Below, piece by piece: positions 56,962 to 64,000 of a stretch of DNA of 64,000 nucleotides. A program made the position numbers and the translations under genes. Each line of letters begins with the position of its first letter. The first letter of the stretch is position 1. Origin of the DNA: Planctomycetota bacterium (GTDB lineage: Bacteria > Planctomycetota > Phycisphaerae > Phycisphaerales > UBA1924); the NCBI GenBank assembly GCA_039819165.1, contig JBCBSM010000001.1, forward strand, positions 620,001 to 684,000, given 5' to 3'. Below the pieces are notes generated by a model. It made no database searches. It saw nothing but the letters and a program-made list of their open reading frames with translations, and had not been told where the DNA came from.

Positions 56962-59900
56962 GCCTCCAGCCCATTAATCCGCCGCCCACCCGCACGCTGG
57001 TGCAGCAGCGGGATCAGCCCGCGCATCAGCTCCTGCTCCTTGCGCTGGCGGTCCTTCCAGCCCAAGTCCAGCGGGGCCAGCAGGTCGGTCAGCTTCTCGC
57101 CGTCGAAGATCATCCGGCCCAGCACCTCATCGACGAAGGCGCTCAGGCGACCCTCCGGCAGGCCGTGGACGCCCGCCAGCCCCGCGAGTTGCTCGGCCTG
57201 CCGCCGGGCCTTGAACCGCGCGTAGCCATCCCTGACCTCCTGCTCGCTCAGGCCCTTGCCCGCTTCCAGGCTGCGGACGTAGGCGGCGATCTCGTCCTTC
57301 TCGTCGAGGAACTTGGCGTCCGACTCGATCAGCCCGATCAGCTCCTCGCGCGTCAGCTTGGAGCGCACGGGCTTGGCGTCCCTGCCCGTGCCCGCCTGCG
57401 ACAGGTCGCTGATGAGCTTCATGATGTAGTCGTAGTCGATCGTGGCCGAGGCGAAGAGCACCAGCTCGAAGTCCAGGTTGTCGACGGTGCGGTTGGGCTC
57501 GTCGCTGCCGGCGGCGGCCCGCTTGAGCTGCTTGGCGGTCTCGAGGTAGGCCCCGCGGAAGCCGCGGGCCTCGTCAGTAGGCAACACGGCCTCGATGGTG
57601 GCTTCCTGCTTCTCGGTCAGGTCGGTGTACTGGCCGAGCTGCGTGGCCAGCCGCTGGACCTCCTTGAACCGCTCGACGAAGCCGGCCCGGGCGTCGTCGC
57701 CCTTGAGGTTCGCCACGCTGCTGGGCGTCGGCGGCAGGCCTTGGCTCTCCATGAACGCGTCAAGATCGGCCTTAGCCTTCCTGAACTCCTTGATGACTTC
57801 TGACGCGGGCTCGACCAGCCAGATCTCGCGCGGCTTGTCGGCGTTGTCGCCGGTCGTCTGCAAACCGGAGAACATGCGGATGGCATCGTTGACTGCGTCT
57901 TCCTGGCCGCGGAAGTCGAGGATCTGGCCGTGCGGCTTGGTGTCGTTCAGCACGCGGTTGGTGCGGCTGAAGGCCTGGATGAGCCCGTGGTGCTTGAGCT
58001 TCTTGTCAACGTACAAGGTGTTGAGGTACTTGGAGTCGAAGCCGGTCAGCAGCATGTCGACCACGATGACCAGATCGACCTTGGCCCCGCCGGGCGTGCC
58101 GTCCGGTCCCTTGGTGTCCTCGTCGGGGAACCGCTGGCTCTTGATGCGCTGCTGGACGTCCTGGTAGTACAGGTCGAATTCGGCGATGCTGTGATTGGTG
58201 CCGTATTGCTCGTTGTAGTCGCTGATGATGCGGGTGAGCGCGGCCTTCTTCTTGTCGGGCTCCTGCTTGTTGTCTGCCTGCTCCTGGGGCAGGTCCTCCT
58301 GGAGCTGCTTGACGTCGGCGTTGCCCTCGGCCGGCGGCGAGAACACGGCGGCGATCTTGAGGGGCTGGAAATCGGGGTGGGTCTGTGTGCGGCCGAGCTG
58401 CGTGGCCTTGAAGAGCTCGTAGTACGTGATCGCGTCGTCGATGCTGCCCGTCGCGAGGATGGCGTTGAACTTGCGGTGATTTGTCGCCGCGTCGTGCTTC
58501 TTGAGGATCTCGTCGACGATGGCCTTCTTGGTCAGCTCGCCCGTGGGCTGCACGTTCGTCTCGGCCGAAGGCTGGAAGTAATCGACGTGGAACTTCAGGA
58601 CGTTGCGGTCCTCGATGGCGTCGGTGATCGTGTAGGCGTGGAGCTGCTGCTGGAAGATGTCGGCCGTGGTCTTGTACGTCGCCACGTCGCCCTCGACCCT
58701 GATCTGCGAGGCGTTCTCCTCGAAGATGGGCGTGCCCGTGAAGCCGAAGAACTGGGCACGGGGGAAGAAGTCCTTGATGGTCTCGTGCGTGCGCCCAAAC
58801 TGCGAGCGATGGCACTCGTCGAAGATGATCGCCATCCGCTTGTCGCGGAGCGGGGCGAGCTGGCTCGAATAGGTCTCCTGCCCGCGCTCGCTGCGCTTCT
58901 TGTTGCGCTTGCTCTGCTCGTCGAGCGCGAGGCCGAGCTTCTGGATCGTCGTCACGATGACCTTGTCGGCGTAGTTGTCGCTCAGCAGGCGGCGGACGAG
59001 CGTCGCCGTATTCGTGTTGTGCTCCACGCTGCCGGCCTGGAAGCGGTTGAACTCGTCGCGGGTCTGCTTGTCCAGGTCCTTGCGGTCGACCACGAAGAGC
59101 ACCTTGTGAAGGTCGTCGTTGGACTTGAGCAGCGTCGAGGCCTTGAAGCTCGTCAGCGTCTTGCCGCTGCCGGTGGTGTGCCAGATGTAGCCGTTGCCGC
59201 CGCCGTTCGAGGCGCCGTCCTTGATGCAGTCGATGATCTGCTCGACGGCATAGATCTGGTACGGCCGCATCATGAGCAGCTGCCGCTCACTGGCGACGAG
59301 CACGGTGTAGCGGCTGATCATGCGGCCCAGCGTGCACTTGGCCAGGAACGCCTCGGCGAAGTCGTCCAGGTGCGGGATCTTGGTGTTGCGCTCGTCGGCG
59401 AACTCGTACACGGGCAGGAACCGCTCGTCGGCGTTGAAGGCGAAGTGGTTCTTGTTGTTGTTCGTGAAGTAGTACGTGCGGTCGCGGTTGCTGACCACGA
59501 AGAGCTGCATGAAGCACAAGAGCGTGTTGGTGTAGCCGTTGCCCGGATCGGCCTTGTAGTCGACGATCTGCTGCATGGCCTTGCGCGGGCTGATGCCCAG
59601 CGTCTTGAGCTCGATCTGGACGGCGGGGATGCCGTTGATGAGCAAGATGACGTCGTAGCGATGGTGGCTGTTGGCGGTGTTGATGCGGAGCTGGCTGACG
59701 ACCTCGAAAATGTTCTTGCACCAGTCCTTGATGTTGACCAGCGTGTAGTGCAGCGGCGTGCCGTCGTCCCGCACGAGCGTCTGCGGCTCTCGCAGGCGGG
59801 TAGCGGCCTCGAAGACGTCGGCGGTGATGGTGTCGGTCAGCAGGCGGTCGAACTCGGCGTCGGTGAGGGTCACCCGGTTCAACGCCTGGAAGTGCTCGCG

Positions 59901-60011
59901 GAAGTTGCGATGCAACGCGTCGCGGTCGCGGATCTCGGGACGATGCAGATACTTCAAGCCCTGCAGCTTGGCGATGAGGTCGTCTTCGAGTTGGCGTTCG
60001 AGGGTGGTCAT
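56949..60011 (-). CDS. hsdR: Type I restriction enzyme subunit HsdR
   Basis: 1020-residue motor and nuclease subunit. The N-terminal PD-(D/E)xK nuclease ends with A-V-Q-I-E-L-K-T (~132-140). The superfamily 2 helicase follows with Walker A H-T-T-G-S-G-K-T (~280), D-E-C-H (~400) and T-G-T-P-I-F-E. The C-terminal helical part binds HsdM. It translocates DNA and cuts at a distance from the unmodified site. First gene of the operon, with 108 bases to the integrase stop upstream. No strong promoter hexamers are visible there. Confidence 0.96.
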   Translation of the reverse strand: MTTLERQLEDDLIAKLQGLKYLHRPEIRDRDALHRNFREHFQALNRVTLTDAEFDRLLTDTITADVFEAATRLREPQTLVRDDGTPLHYTLVNIKDWCKNIFEVVSQLRINTANSHHRYDVILLINGIPAVQIELKTLGISPRKAMQQIVDYKADPGNGYTNTLLCFMQLFVVSNRDRTYYFTNNNKNHFAFNADERFLPVYEFADERNTKIPHLDDFAEAFLAKCTLGRMISRYTVLVASERQLLMMRPYQIYAVEQIIDCIKDGASNGGGNGYIWHTTGSGKTLTSFKASTLLKSNDDLHKVLFVVDRKDLDKQTRDEFNRFQAGSVEHNTNTATLVRRLLSDNYADKVIVTTIQKLGLALDEQSKRNKKRSERGQETYSSQLAPLRDKRMAIIFDECHRSQFGRTHETIKDFFPRAQFFGFTGTPIFEENASQIRVEGDVATYKTTADIFQQQLHAYTITDAIEDRNVLKFHVDYFQPSAETNVQPTGELTKKAIVDEILKKHDAATNHRKFNAILATGSIDDAITYYELFKATQLGRTQTHPDFQPLKIAAVFSPPAEGNADVKQLQEDLPQEQADNKQEPDKKKAALTRIISDYNEQYGTNHSIAEFDLYYQDVQQRIKSQRFPDEDTKGPDGTPGGAKVDLVIVVDMLLTGFDSKYLNTLYVDKKLKHHGLIQAFSRTNRVLNDTKPHGQILDFRGQEDAVNDAIRMFSGLQTTGDNADKPREIWLVEPASEVIKEFRKAKADLDAFMESQGLPPTPSSVANLKGDDARAGFVERFKEVQRLATQLGQYTDLTEKQEATIEAVLPTDEARGFRGAYLETAKQLKRAAAGSDEPNRTVDNLDFELVLFASATIDYDYIMKLISDLSQAGTGRDAKPVRSKLTREELIGLIESDAKFLDEKDEIAAYVRSLEAGKGLSEQEVRDGYARFKARRQAEQLAGLAGVHGLPEGRLSAFVDEVLGRMIFDGEKLTDLLAPLDLGWKDRQRKEQELMRGLIPLLHQRAGGRRINGLEAWEQ

Positions 60012-60119
60012 GCTGTGAGCGGGCGTCCGTGCGCTTCGATGAGGGACATCCTACCGCACGCCCCACAAACAACCCACCCGACCGGACAACGCCTCACACC
60101 TACAGAATCGGTGCTGGCG

Positions 60120-61265
60120 TCAAGAGCGACCGGCTACGTTGGCTACGAACTGCGCCACCTCCACCAAATCCTCGGTTGCCAGATGGGCGTAGTGCCTCCG
60201 ACAGACCTCGGGGCTGTTGCCCATGAGCTTCGAGATCTGATGGAGCGATAGGCCCCGCTGGGCGAGCAGGCTGCCATAGGTGTGCCGGAAGTCCAGGCAG
60301 TGCCACGGCAGGCCCGCGGCCCGCTGGGCTCGCGCGAGGGCCTGGCTGAAGTTGTCCGGGTCCCAGCGAGCCCCCCTCAAACTTGGGAAGCGCCACTCGC
60401 CTGGGCAGGGCCGCGGCGGGTGCGCTCGCAGGATCGCAACAAGGGCCGGCTGGATCGGCACGAGCCGGTTGCTGGCGGTCTTGGGCTGCCACGAAGCACC
60501 ACCCACTGTCTTCGCCCGAACGCGGATGAACCCCGCCGCAAGGTCTATGTCCTCCCGCTGGAGCCACAGCAGCTCCGCTCGTCGCAGCCCGACGTAGATC
60601 AGCACGGCGACCATCGGCAGCAGCACAGAATCGTGCGCGAGCGCGGCCAGCTGCTCATCGATCTGAGCGAGCGTCAAGTGTCGGATCTCCGGGGCCCGCT
60701 CGCGGGCCCGCCGGATCCGCGCCACAGGGTTCCGATCGCCCGCGATGCGGATGCGTTCGCTCTCGATGGCCCACGTGTACATCCGCTGCAGGATCGTCCG
60801 GTGCTGGTTGTACGTCTTGGGCGACCACGCCCGCTCGCGCATCAGCCCGCTCAGGTGCTCCTCGACCTGGGCGGTGGTGACAGCCTCGGCGCACGATGCC
60901 GTGAGCGGCCGCACCGGACGATCGCGACGCTTGCCCGCCATGGCGCGGGCGTTGCTCTCGCCGCGCCGGGTCTGCTCCAGTTCGGGGCAGCACACGCCGA
61001 ACACGTTGCGGAGGACCGAGGCGTCCTTGCCCGCGTTCGCAGCTGTCTTGAACGTCAGGACGTGCCGCATGTACGCGCCGACGAGTTCGGGGATCGGCGT
61101 CTGGGTCGGCAGGCGCAGCTCGCCCGCCATGCGATCGCGCTCCAGCTCCAGCAGCTTTGCCTTGGCGATCTGCTTTGAGGTCGTGCGCAGGCTGCGCCGT
61201 GTCACCTTGCCGTTGGTCGAGACCTGCACGTAGTACGTCTTCCCACGCGTGAAGAGGCTGGCCAT
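60120..61265 (-). CDS. Tyrosine recombinase/integrase
   Basis: 381 residues. An N-terminal arm-binding region (G-K-T-Y-Y-V-Q-V-S-T-N-G-K) and a SAM-like core-binding domain (~60-180) are followed by the catalytic domain: Arg228 in Y-V-G-L-R-R-A-E, Lys262 region, R327-H328 in L-D-F-R-H-T-Y-G-S and nucleophile Tyr359 in R-R-H-Y-A-H-L. The first His of the usual H-x-x-R box is replaced by Leu. ATG 61265 is used because the core family start M-A-S-L-F begins there and GGGAGG is upstream. The right 25-bp repeat is 50 bases before the start, typical for an att-adjacent integrase. Confidence 0.93.
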   Translation of the reverse strand: MASLFTRGKTYYVQVSTNGKVTRRSLRTTSKQIAKAKLLELERDRMAGELRLPTQTPIPELVGAYMRHVLTFKTAANAGKDASVLRNVFGVCCPELEQTRRGESNARAMAGKRRDRPVRPLTASCAEAVTTAQVEEHLSGLMRERAWSPKTYNQHRTILQRMYTWAIESERIRIAGDRNPVARIRRARERAPEIRHLTLAQIDEQLAALAHDSVLLPMVAVLIYVGLRRAELLWLQREDIDLAAGFIRVRAKTVGGASWQPKTASNRLVPIQPALVAILRAHPPRPCPGEWRFPSLRGARWDPDNFSQALARAQRAAGLPWHCLDFRHTYGSLLAQRGLSLHQISKLMGNSPEVCRRHYAHLATEDLVEVAQFVANVAGRS

Positions 61266-61314
61266 CGCCACGCCCTCCCGGCGGCGTGCGCCGCCCTGCG
61301 CGGGTCCGCGGTGC

Positions 61315-61339
61315 CGGACTGTGTACAAATCTGTGTACA
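61315..61339 (+). repeat. Right 25-bp direct repeat (candidate att/arm site)
   Basis: Same CGGAC start and two TGTGTACA octamers (spacer AATC) as the left copy at 49447-49471, same orientation, two mismatches. It lies directly upstream of the integrase start. Confidence 0.65.
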
Positions 61340-61361
61340 CATGGTCCAAATGGGCACGCAA

Positions 61362-61393
61362 AAAGGGACCCGCATTGTCATGCAAGTCCCTTT
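61362..61393. other. Branched hairpin at the right edge of the element
   Basis: AAAGGGAC (61362-61369) pairs with GTCCCTTT (61386-61393), and a second short stem GCAT-TGTC-ATGC fits inside. It lies in the ~340-base gap between the integrase start and the ArsR gene. Either a terminator protecting the element from outside transcription or part of the recombination site is possible. I see no gene in this gap. Confidence 0.45.
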
Positions 61394-61607
61394 CCGAACG
61401 CGAATAGTGCTGGCTGGACTTTGGTCGTGACGCGATTTTCTCTCGACTTGGTTGCACAACTACCCGGGAGTAATCGGCAGTTTCATGAGCCATTCGAGAG
61501 CCCATACCCCACGCTGTTCGCATTTTACTTGGGGGTCTCTTTTGTCAAGTCCAGCCCCCTTGTCATCCGGAAGCCTGGGGTCGGAGAAGCTCTCAAGACG
61601 GAAGTGC

Positions 61608-61982
61608 TCATCGGATGTCCCGTTGATCGGCGGATGTAAAACCTGCTTCGACGTACTCATCCACATGGCACCAAGCGCGTTCCAGCAGCACGGGAACGCA
61701 TGGATCGATCACGCAGTAGATTGCCTGAAGCCCATTGCGACGCTTGCCAACTACGCCGATCTCAGCAAGTCGTTGCAACTGGTTCGACACCGCCTGAACC
61801 GACATCCCGCTTTCATCCGCGAGATCTCCCACGCTGAGTTCGTCCACCCGGATTAGGGCGTGAAGCAGACGGAGTCGGGTTGGATGGGCCAAGCTCTTAA
61901 AGAGGATGCCGACCCGCTCGGCTTCGAGAGCCCCAATGAGCGGGCGCGCGGCCAGAGGCAGTTTTGGGCGGCAAGACTCCAT
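61608..61982 (-). CDS. ArsR/SmtB-family metal-responsive repressor
   Basis: 124 residues. The winged helix is complete: K-S-L-A-H-P-T-R-L-R-L-L-H-A-L, L-S-V-G-D-L-A-D-E-S-G-M-S-V-Q-A-V-S-N-Q-L-Q-R-L spread over residues 30-78, then the wing R-R-N-G-L-Q-A-I-Y. After it come C-V-I-D-P-C-V and W-C-H-V-D-E near the C-terminus, likely Cys/His metal ligands as in CmtR/SmtB-type sensors. AAGGG precedes ATG at 61982. The divergent Cys-rich and TolC genes are probably its targets through the palindrome at 62022-62055. Confidence 0.92.
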   Translation of the reverse strand: MESCRPKLPLAARPLIGALEAERVGILFKSLAHPTRLRLLHALIRVDELSVGDLADESGMSVQAVSNQLQRLAEIGVVGKRRNGLQAIYCVIDPCVPVLLERAWCHVDEYVEAGFTSADQRDIR

Positions 61983-62021
61983 TTGGGACCCTTTCGGATT
62001 TGTGAAAAGCGATGAACCGCG

Positions 62022-62055
62022 CTTGACTATTACACGACATGGTGTAATAGTCAAG
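62022..62055. promoter_or_regulatory. 34-bp perfect palindrome: operator in a divergent promoter
   Basis: CTTGACTATTACAC (62022-62035) is repeated as its exact reverse complement at 62042-62055, with a 6-base spacer. It lies 39 bases from the ArsR start and 37 bases from the start of the plus-strand gene. Because it is symmetric, TTGACT and TGTAAT promoter-like hexamers occur facing both ways inside it. One repressor dimer or two could shut both promoters. ArsR-family binding is inferred from position and dyad shape. Confidence 0.8.
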
Positions 62056-62091
62056 ATGTCGCAGGCCTGATTGACCCGCATCCCCGCATCC

Positions 62092-62532
62092 ATGAAACAC
62101 CGCCAAGCCATCTCGACCCTGCTCACCCTCTTGTTGGCCGTGGGAGCGGGCCTCGGCCCGCGGTTTCTCTGCATTTGTGCTGATGGGACCGCAAGCACCC
62201 AGTTTGGCGACCAATTCTGCTGCGACGGGCCGGGTGAGGACCCGTGCCCGGTTCCCTCAGAGCACAGCGAAGAATCGAGTCACCGCATTGCCTGCCCCGA
62301 CGGCGGATGCCAGTCCACCGAGGTGGAATCCGAGTTGATCGTCGCCGTTGACCGCTTCGAGAAAGACGCGGTAGAAGACTGGTCTCTCGGTGGGCCTGAT
62401 GATCTGCCCTTCCCTTGGTTCGAGTTCCTCACTGACAGATCGGCAAAAACGTCCTCCGCCGTCCGACCTCCGGTGCTATCGGGAGTCGGATTCTCTGCTT
62501 GCCATCTTCGCAGCGTAATTCTGCTCGTTTAG
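62092..62532 (+). CDS. Small exported Cys-rich protein of a metal-resistance operon
   Basis: 146 residues with a hydrophobic N-terminus (residues 8-28, T-L-L-T-L-L-L-A-V-G-A-G-L) that is a signal peptide or anchor, then C-I-C, F-C-C-D-G, D-P-C-P and A-C-P-D-G-G-C, seven cysteines in about 60 residues. The second half is acidic without cysteines until near its end. A periplasmic metal-binding role is plausible from the cysteines and from its place between an ArsR regulator and a TolC-type protein. No named family recognised. ATG at 62092 is chosen at the signal; TTG 62071 is in frame. Confidence 0.7.
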   Translation: MKHRQAISTLLTLLLAVGAGLGPRFLCICADGTASTQFGDQFCCDGPGEDPCPVPSEHSEESSHRIACPDGGCQSTEVESELIVAVDRFEKDAVEDWSLGGPDDLPFPWFEFLTDRSAKTSSAVRPPVLSGVGFSACHLRSVILLV

Positions 62533-62549
62533 GACGACCTGGGATTCTG

Positions 62550-62567
62550 CGCAGTACGTGTACTGCG
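62550..62567. other. 18-bp perfect palindrome between the Cys-rich and TolC genes
   Basis: CGCAGTAC-GT-GTACTGCG, an 8-bp inverted repeat with two central bases, starts 18 bases after the Cys-rich gene stop. It could be a regulatory dyad or an RNA hairpin that lowers read-through into the TolC gene. No U-tract follows. Confidence 0.55.
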
Positions 62568-62625
62568 TTCGTATTTCCCAAAGGCTCGGTGTGCGCCGGG
62601 CAATGTCTCTATCCGAGTAGAACAC

Positions 62626-64000
62626 ATGAGATTTACTGAACCAAAGCTGTTTTGCTGCCTGGGCGTCGTCACTCTGTTGGGCGGTTGCGCGCCGTCACCA
62701 TTCGACTTCGACCCCCCCGCCGCAAGGCCTCTCTTGCGCGATATGCCTCGTTACGAAGCACCGGAGGATCCTGATCGAGTCGGACCAGGATCAGATGTGG
62801 TCACCATCGGTGAGCAGTTGACCCTTCGCCAGGCTCTCGCGGCTGCGCTCGTACGCAACCCGCGACTTCGATCGCTTGCCTGGGAGCCGAGGATTGCGGA
62901 AGCGCGTCGTCTGCAAGCCGGGCTCTCCCCCAATCCAAGCGTCGGAATCGAGGTCGAAGACTTCGCGGGCTCTGGAAGCTTGAGTGGCTTTGATTCTGTC
63001 GAGACCACCATAGCCTTTAGCCAGCTTCTTGAGCTTGGCGGGAAGCGAGACCGCCGCGTGCGGGTCGCCGAGGGGCAGTGGACTGTTTCTGCTCTCGACT
63101 ACGAAGCACAGCGGCTGGCCGTGCTCACCGACACCGCGTCCCGCTTCGTGCGGGTACTGGAGCTCCAGCAGCGTGTTGAGTTCGCCGTTCGCGCGCAAGT
63201 ACTCGCAGAGGAGAACCGGCGCGTCATCGATCGGAGGGTGCAGGCCGGAGATGTTTCACCCATCGACGAGATCAAGGCCCGGCTCGAAAGCGAATCCACC
63301 CGCATCGCCGCAGATCGACTCAGCCGGGAACTTGAGGCCGCGAGGCGTGAACTCAGTGCGATGTGGGATGCAACCGACCCCGGCTTTGACACGGCCATCG
63401 GATCGCTGGATGACCTCATGCCTGTGCCGTTGCTCGATGCTCTGACGGATCTCGTTGAGCACCATCCGGAAGTTCAGCGTTGGATCGCAGAGACCGAGCG
63501 ACGATCATCGGTGGTCGCTCTCGAACGGGCTCTAGCCGTCTCCGACGTGACGGCTGGTGCTGGCATTCGGTATGCCGAAGAGAGCGAAGATGTCGGTCTC
63601 GTCGTGGCCGTGTCCGTGCCATTGGCGATCTTCGATCGCAATCAGGGAGGAGTACTGGCCGCCCGGCTCCGAGCAGCACAAGCGATCGACGAGGGGCGGG
63701 CTTCCCGACGCGATTTGGCCACCCGACTTGTTCGGGCACACGCCCGATTGACCGCCGCGTATCACGAGGCCCAGGCGATTGATGCCGCCCTACTCCCCGC
63801 GGCGAAGAACGCATACGACGCGACGCGTCGGGCCTACGACGAAGGCAAGCTCCCGTACCTCGATGTCCTCGATGCGCAGCGCACCCTTTTCGATACTGAA
63901 ACCCAAAGGCTCGAAGCTCTCGCCGAATACCACGCCGCGAAGGTGCAGGTTGAGGGGCTCATCTCAGAGCCGCTGGACACCCATTCGCTCCACGAACATT
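62626..64000 (+). CDS. TolC-family outer-membrane efflux lipoprotein (CusC/CzcC-like), partial
   Basis: Open to the end of the window (458 codons seen, 3' end missing). Signal sequence with lipobox L-G-G-C at residue 21. Then the outer-membrane efflux protein repeats: L-T-L-R-Q-A-L-A-A-A-L-V-R-N-P-R-L near residue 75, S-Q-L-L-E-L-G-G-K-R (the F/L-E-x-G-G-K-R motif of CzcC-type proteins), long coiled-coil helices, and the second repeat ending Y-D-E-G-K-L-P-Y-L-D-V-L-D-A-Q-R-T-L-F. It forms the outer-membrane channel of a heavy-metal RND pump; the membrane-fusion and RND genes would lie beyond the window. Placed under the ArsR palindrome. Confidence 0.93.
   Translation, partial: MRFTEPKLFCCLGVVTLLGGCAPSPFDFDPPAARPLLRDMPRYEAPEDPDRVGPGSDVVTIGEQLTLRQALAAALVRNPRLRSLAWEPRIAEARRLQAGLSPNPSVGIEVEDFAGSGSLSGFDSVETTIAFSQLLELGGKRDRRVRVAEGQWTVSALDYEAQRLAVLTDTASRFVRVLELQQRVEFAVRAQVLAEENRRVIDRRVQAGDVSPIDEIKARLESESTRIAADRLSRELEAARRELSAMWDATDPGFDTAIGSLDDLMPVPLLDALTDLVEHHPEVQRWIAETERRSSVVALERALAVSDVTAGAGIRYAEESEDVGLVVAVSVPLAIFDRNQGGVLAARLRAAQAIDEGRASRRDLATRLVRAHARLTAAYHEAQAIDAALLPAAKNAYDATRRAYDEGKLPYLDVLDAQRTLFDTETQRLEALAEYHAAKVQVEGLISEPLDTHSLHEH

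Larger units (their letters stand above)
49447..61339. mobile_element. Integrated element with HUH Rep, excisionase, tyrosine recombinase and restriction cargo
   Basis: About 11.9 kb bounded by near-identical 25-bp direct repeats (49447-49471 and 61315-61339). It contains, in order, an unknown gene, iteron-like repeats and an HUH replication protein, an excisionase, an Mrr-type nuclease, a type I restriction operon with a PrrC-like gene, and a tyrosine recombinase directly inside the right repeat. The adjacent tRNA-Met remnant suggests a tRNA target. A Rep gene together with Int/Xis suggests an integrative element with a plasmid-like stage. The exact crossover points are not proven; no intact tRNA-Met is seen at the right end. 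Confidence 0.7.

Noticed and set aside
57930-60251. 773-codon open frame opposite hsdR
   Set aside because: Antisense of a well-supported hsdR; Val/Leu/Gly/Asp-rich composition typical of mirrored codons.
49447-61339. Treating the TGTGTACA repeats as a CRISPR or other repeat array
   Set aside because: Only two copies per end, with 4-base spacers, and no array or cas genes anywhere in the window.

Overview
The window is high-GC, gene-dense chromosomal DNA of a planctomycete, most likely of the Phycisphaerae. Pointers are secreted proteins ending in short dockerin-like doublets (D-x-D-x-D/N-G with L-T-x-F-D-F-L-A-F-Q) that finish in Gly-Cys, an LptD-type outer-membrane assembly protein, and many short hypothetical lipoproteins. 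This assignment is inference from family content; there is no rRNA here.

Layout. 1-6.4 kb: end of a probable enoyl-CoA hydratase, an acyl-CoA dehydrogenase and the E1-alpha, E1-beta and E2 genes of a 2-oxo acid dehydrogenase complex, with a large hairpin between E1-beta and E2. 6.4-17.4 kb: an LCAT-like hydrolase, two secreted dockerin-tailed proteins, ThiS and ThiG (separated and on opposite strands) and LptD. 17.4-31.4 kb: an XRE repressor/membrane-protein pair under a promoter covered by twin operators, nitroreductase, Mpo1-like protein, Coq4, alcohol dehydrogenase, UbiB-type kinase, DUF418 protein, Fur-family regulator, transketolase, a broken dockerin protein, SpoIID-like lipoprotein and DprA. 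31.4-38.5 kb: LexA with its own promoter and a candidate box, IspD, tmRNA (tag AKPTTAEPQYALAA), then an iron-uptake operon (binding protein, imelysin/EfeO-like protein, permease) behind a Fur-like 7-1-7 palindrome. 38.9-41.6 kb: a frameshifted MscS-N-terminus/DUF4112 gene and a cyclic-nucleotide-domain flavoprotein.

42-49 kb is the most interesting chromosomal stretch. A sigma-54 enhancer-binding activator with a degenerate receiver lies beside a minus-strand cassette of three genes I cannot name: a glycine-zipper protein with an internal duplication and a Trp-Tyr-Arg-Arg-Gly tail, a HEAGH zinc-protease-like protein and a 629-residue protein. They are followed by an amidohydrolase. The cassette is preceded by a sigma-54 -24/-12 element and two inverted repeats where activator sites would be expected. 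I propose these form one sigma-54-controlled unit.

49.3-61.4 kb is an integrated mobile element: a remnant of tRNA-Met cut in the anticodon loop, near-identical 25-bp direct repeats at 49447 and 61315, an HUH replication protein with iteron-like repeats, an excisionase and a tyrosine recombinase. Its cargo is an Mrr-type nuclease and a fully overlapping type I restriction operon hsdR-hsdS-prrC-like-hsdM. The embedded ATPase carries an Arg-Glu-His triad spaced almost as in the PrrC anticodon nuclease.

61.6-64 kb: an ArsR-type metal sensor and a divergent operon (Cys-rich exported protein, TolC-family lipoprotein running off the end) facing each other across a 34-bp perfect palindrome, most likely a heavy-metal efflux locus.
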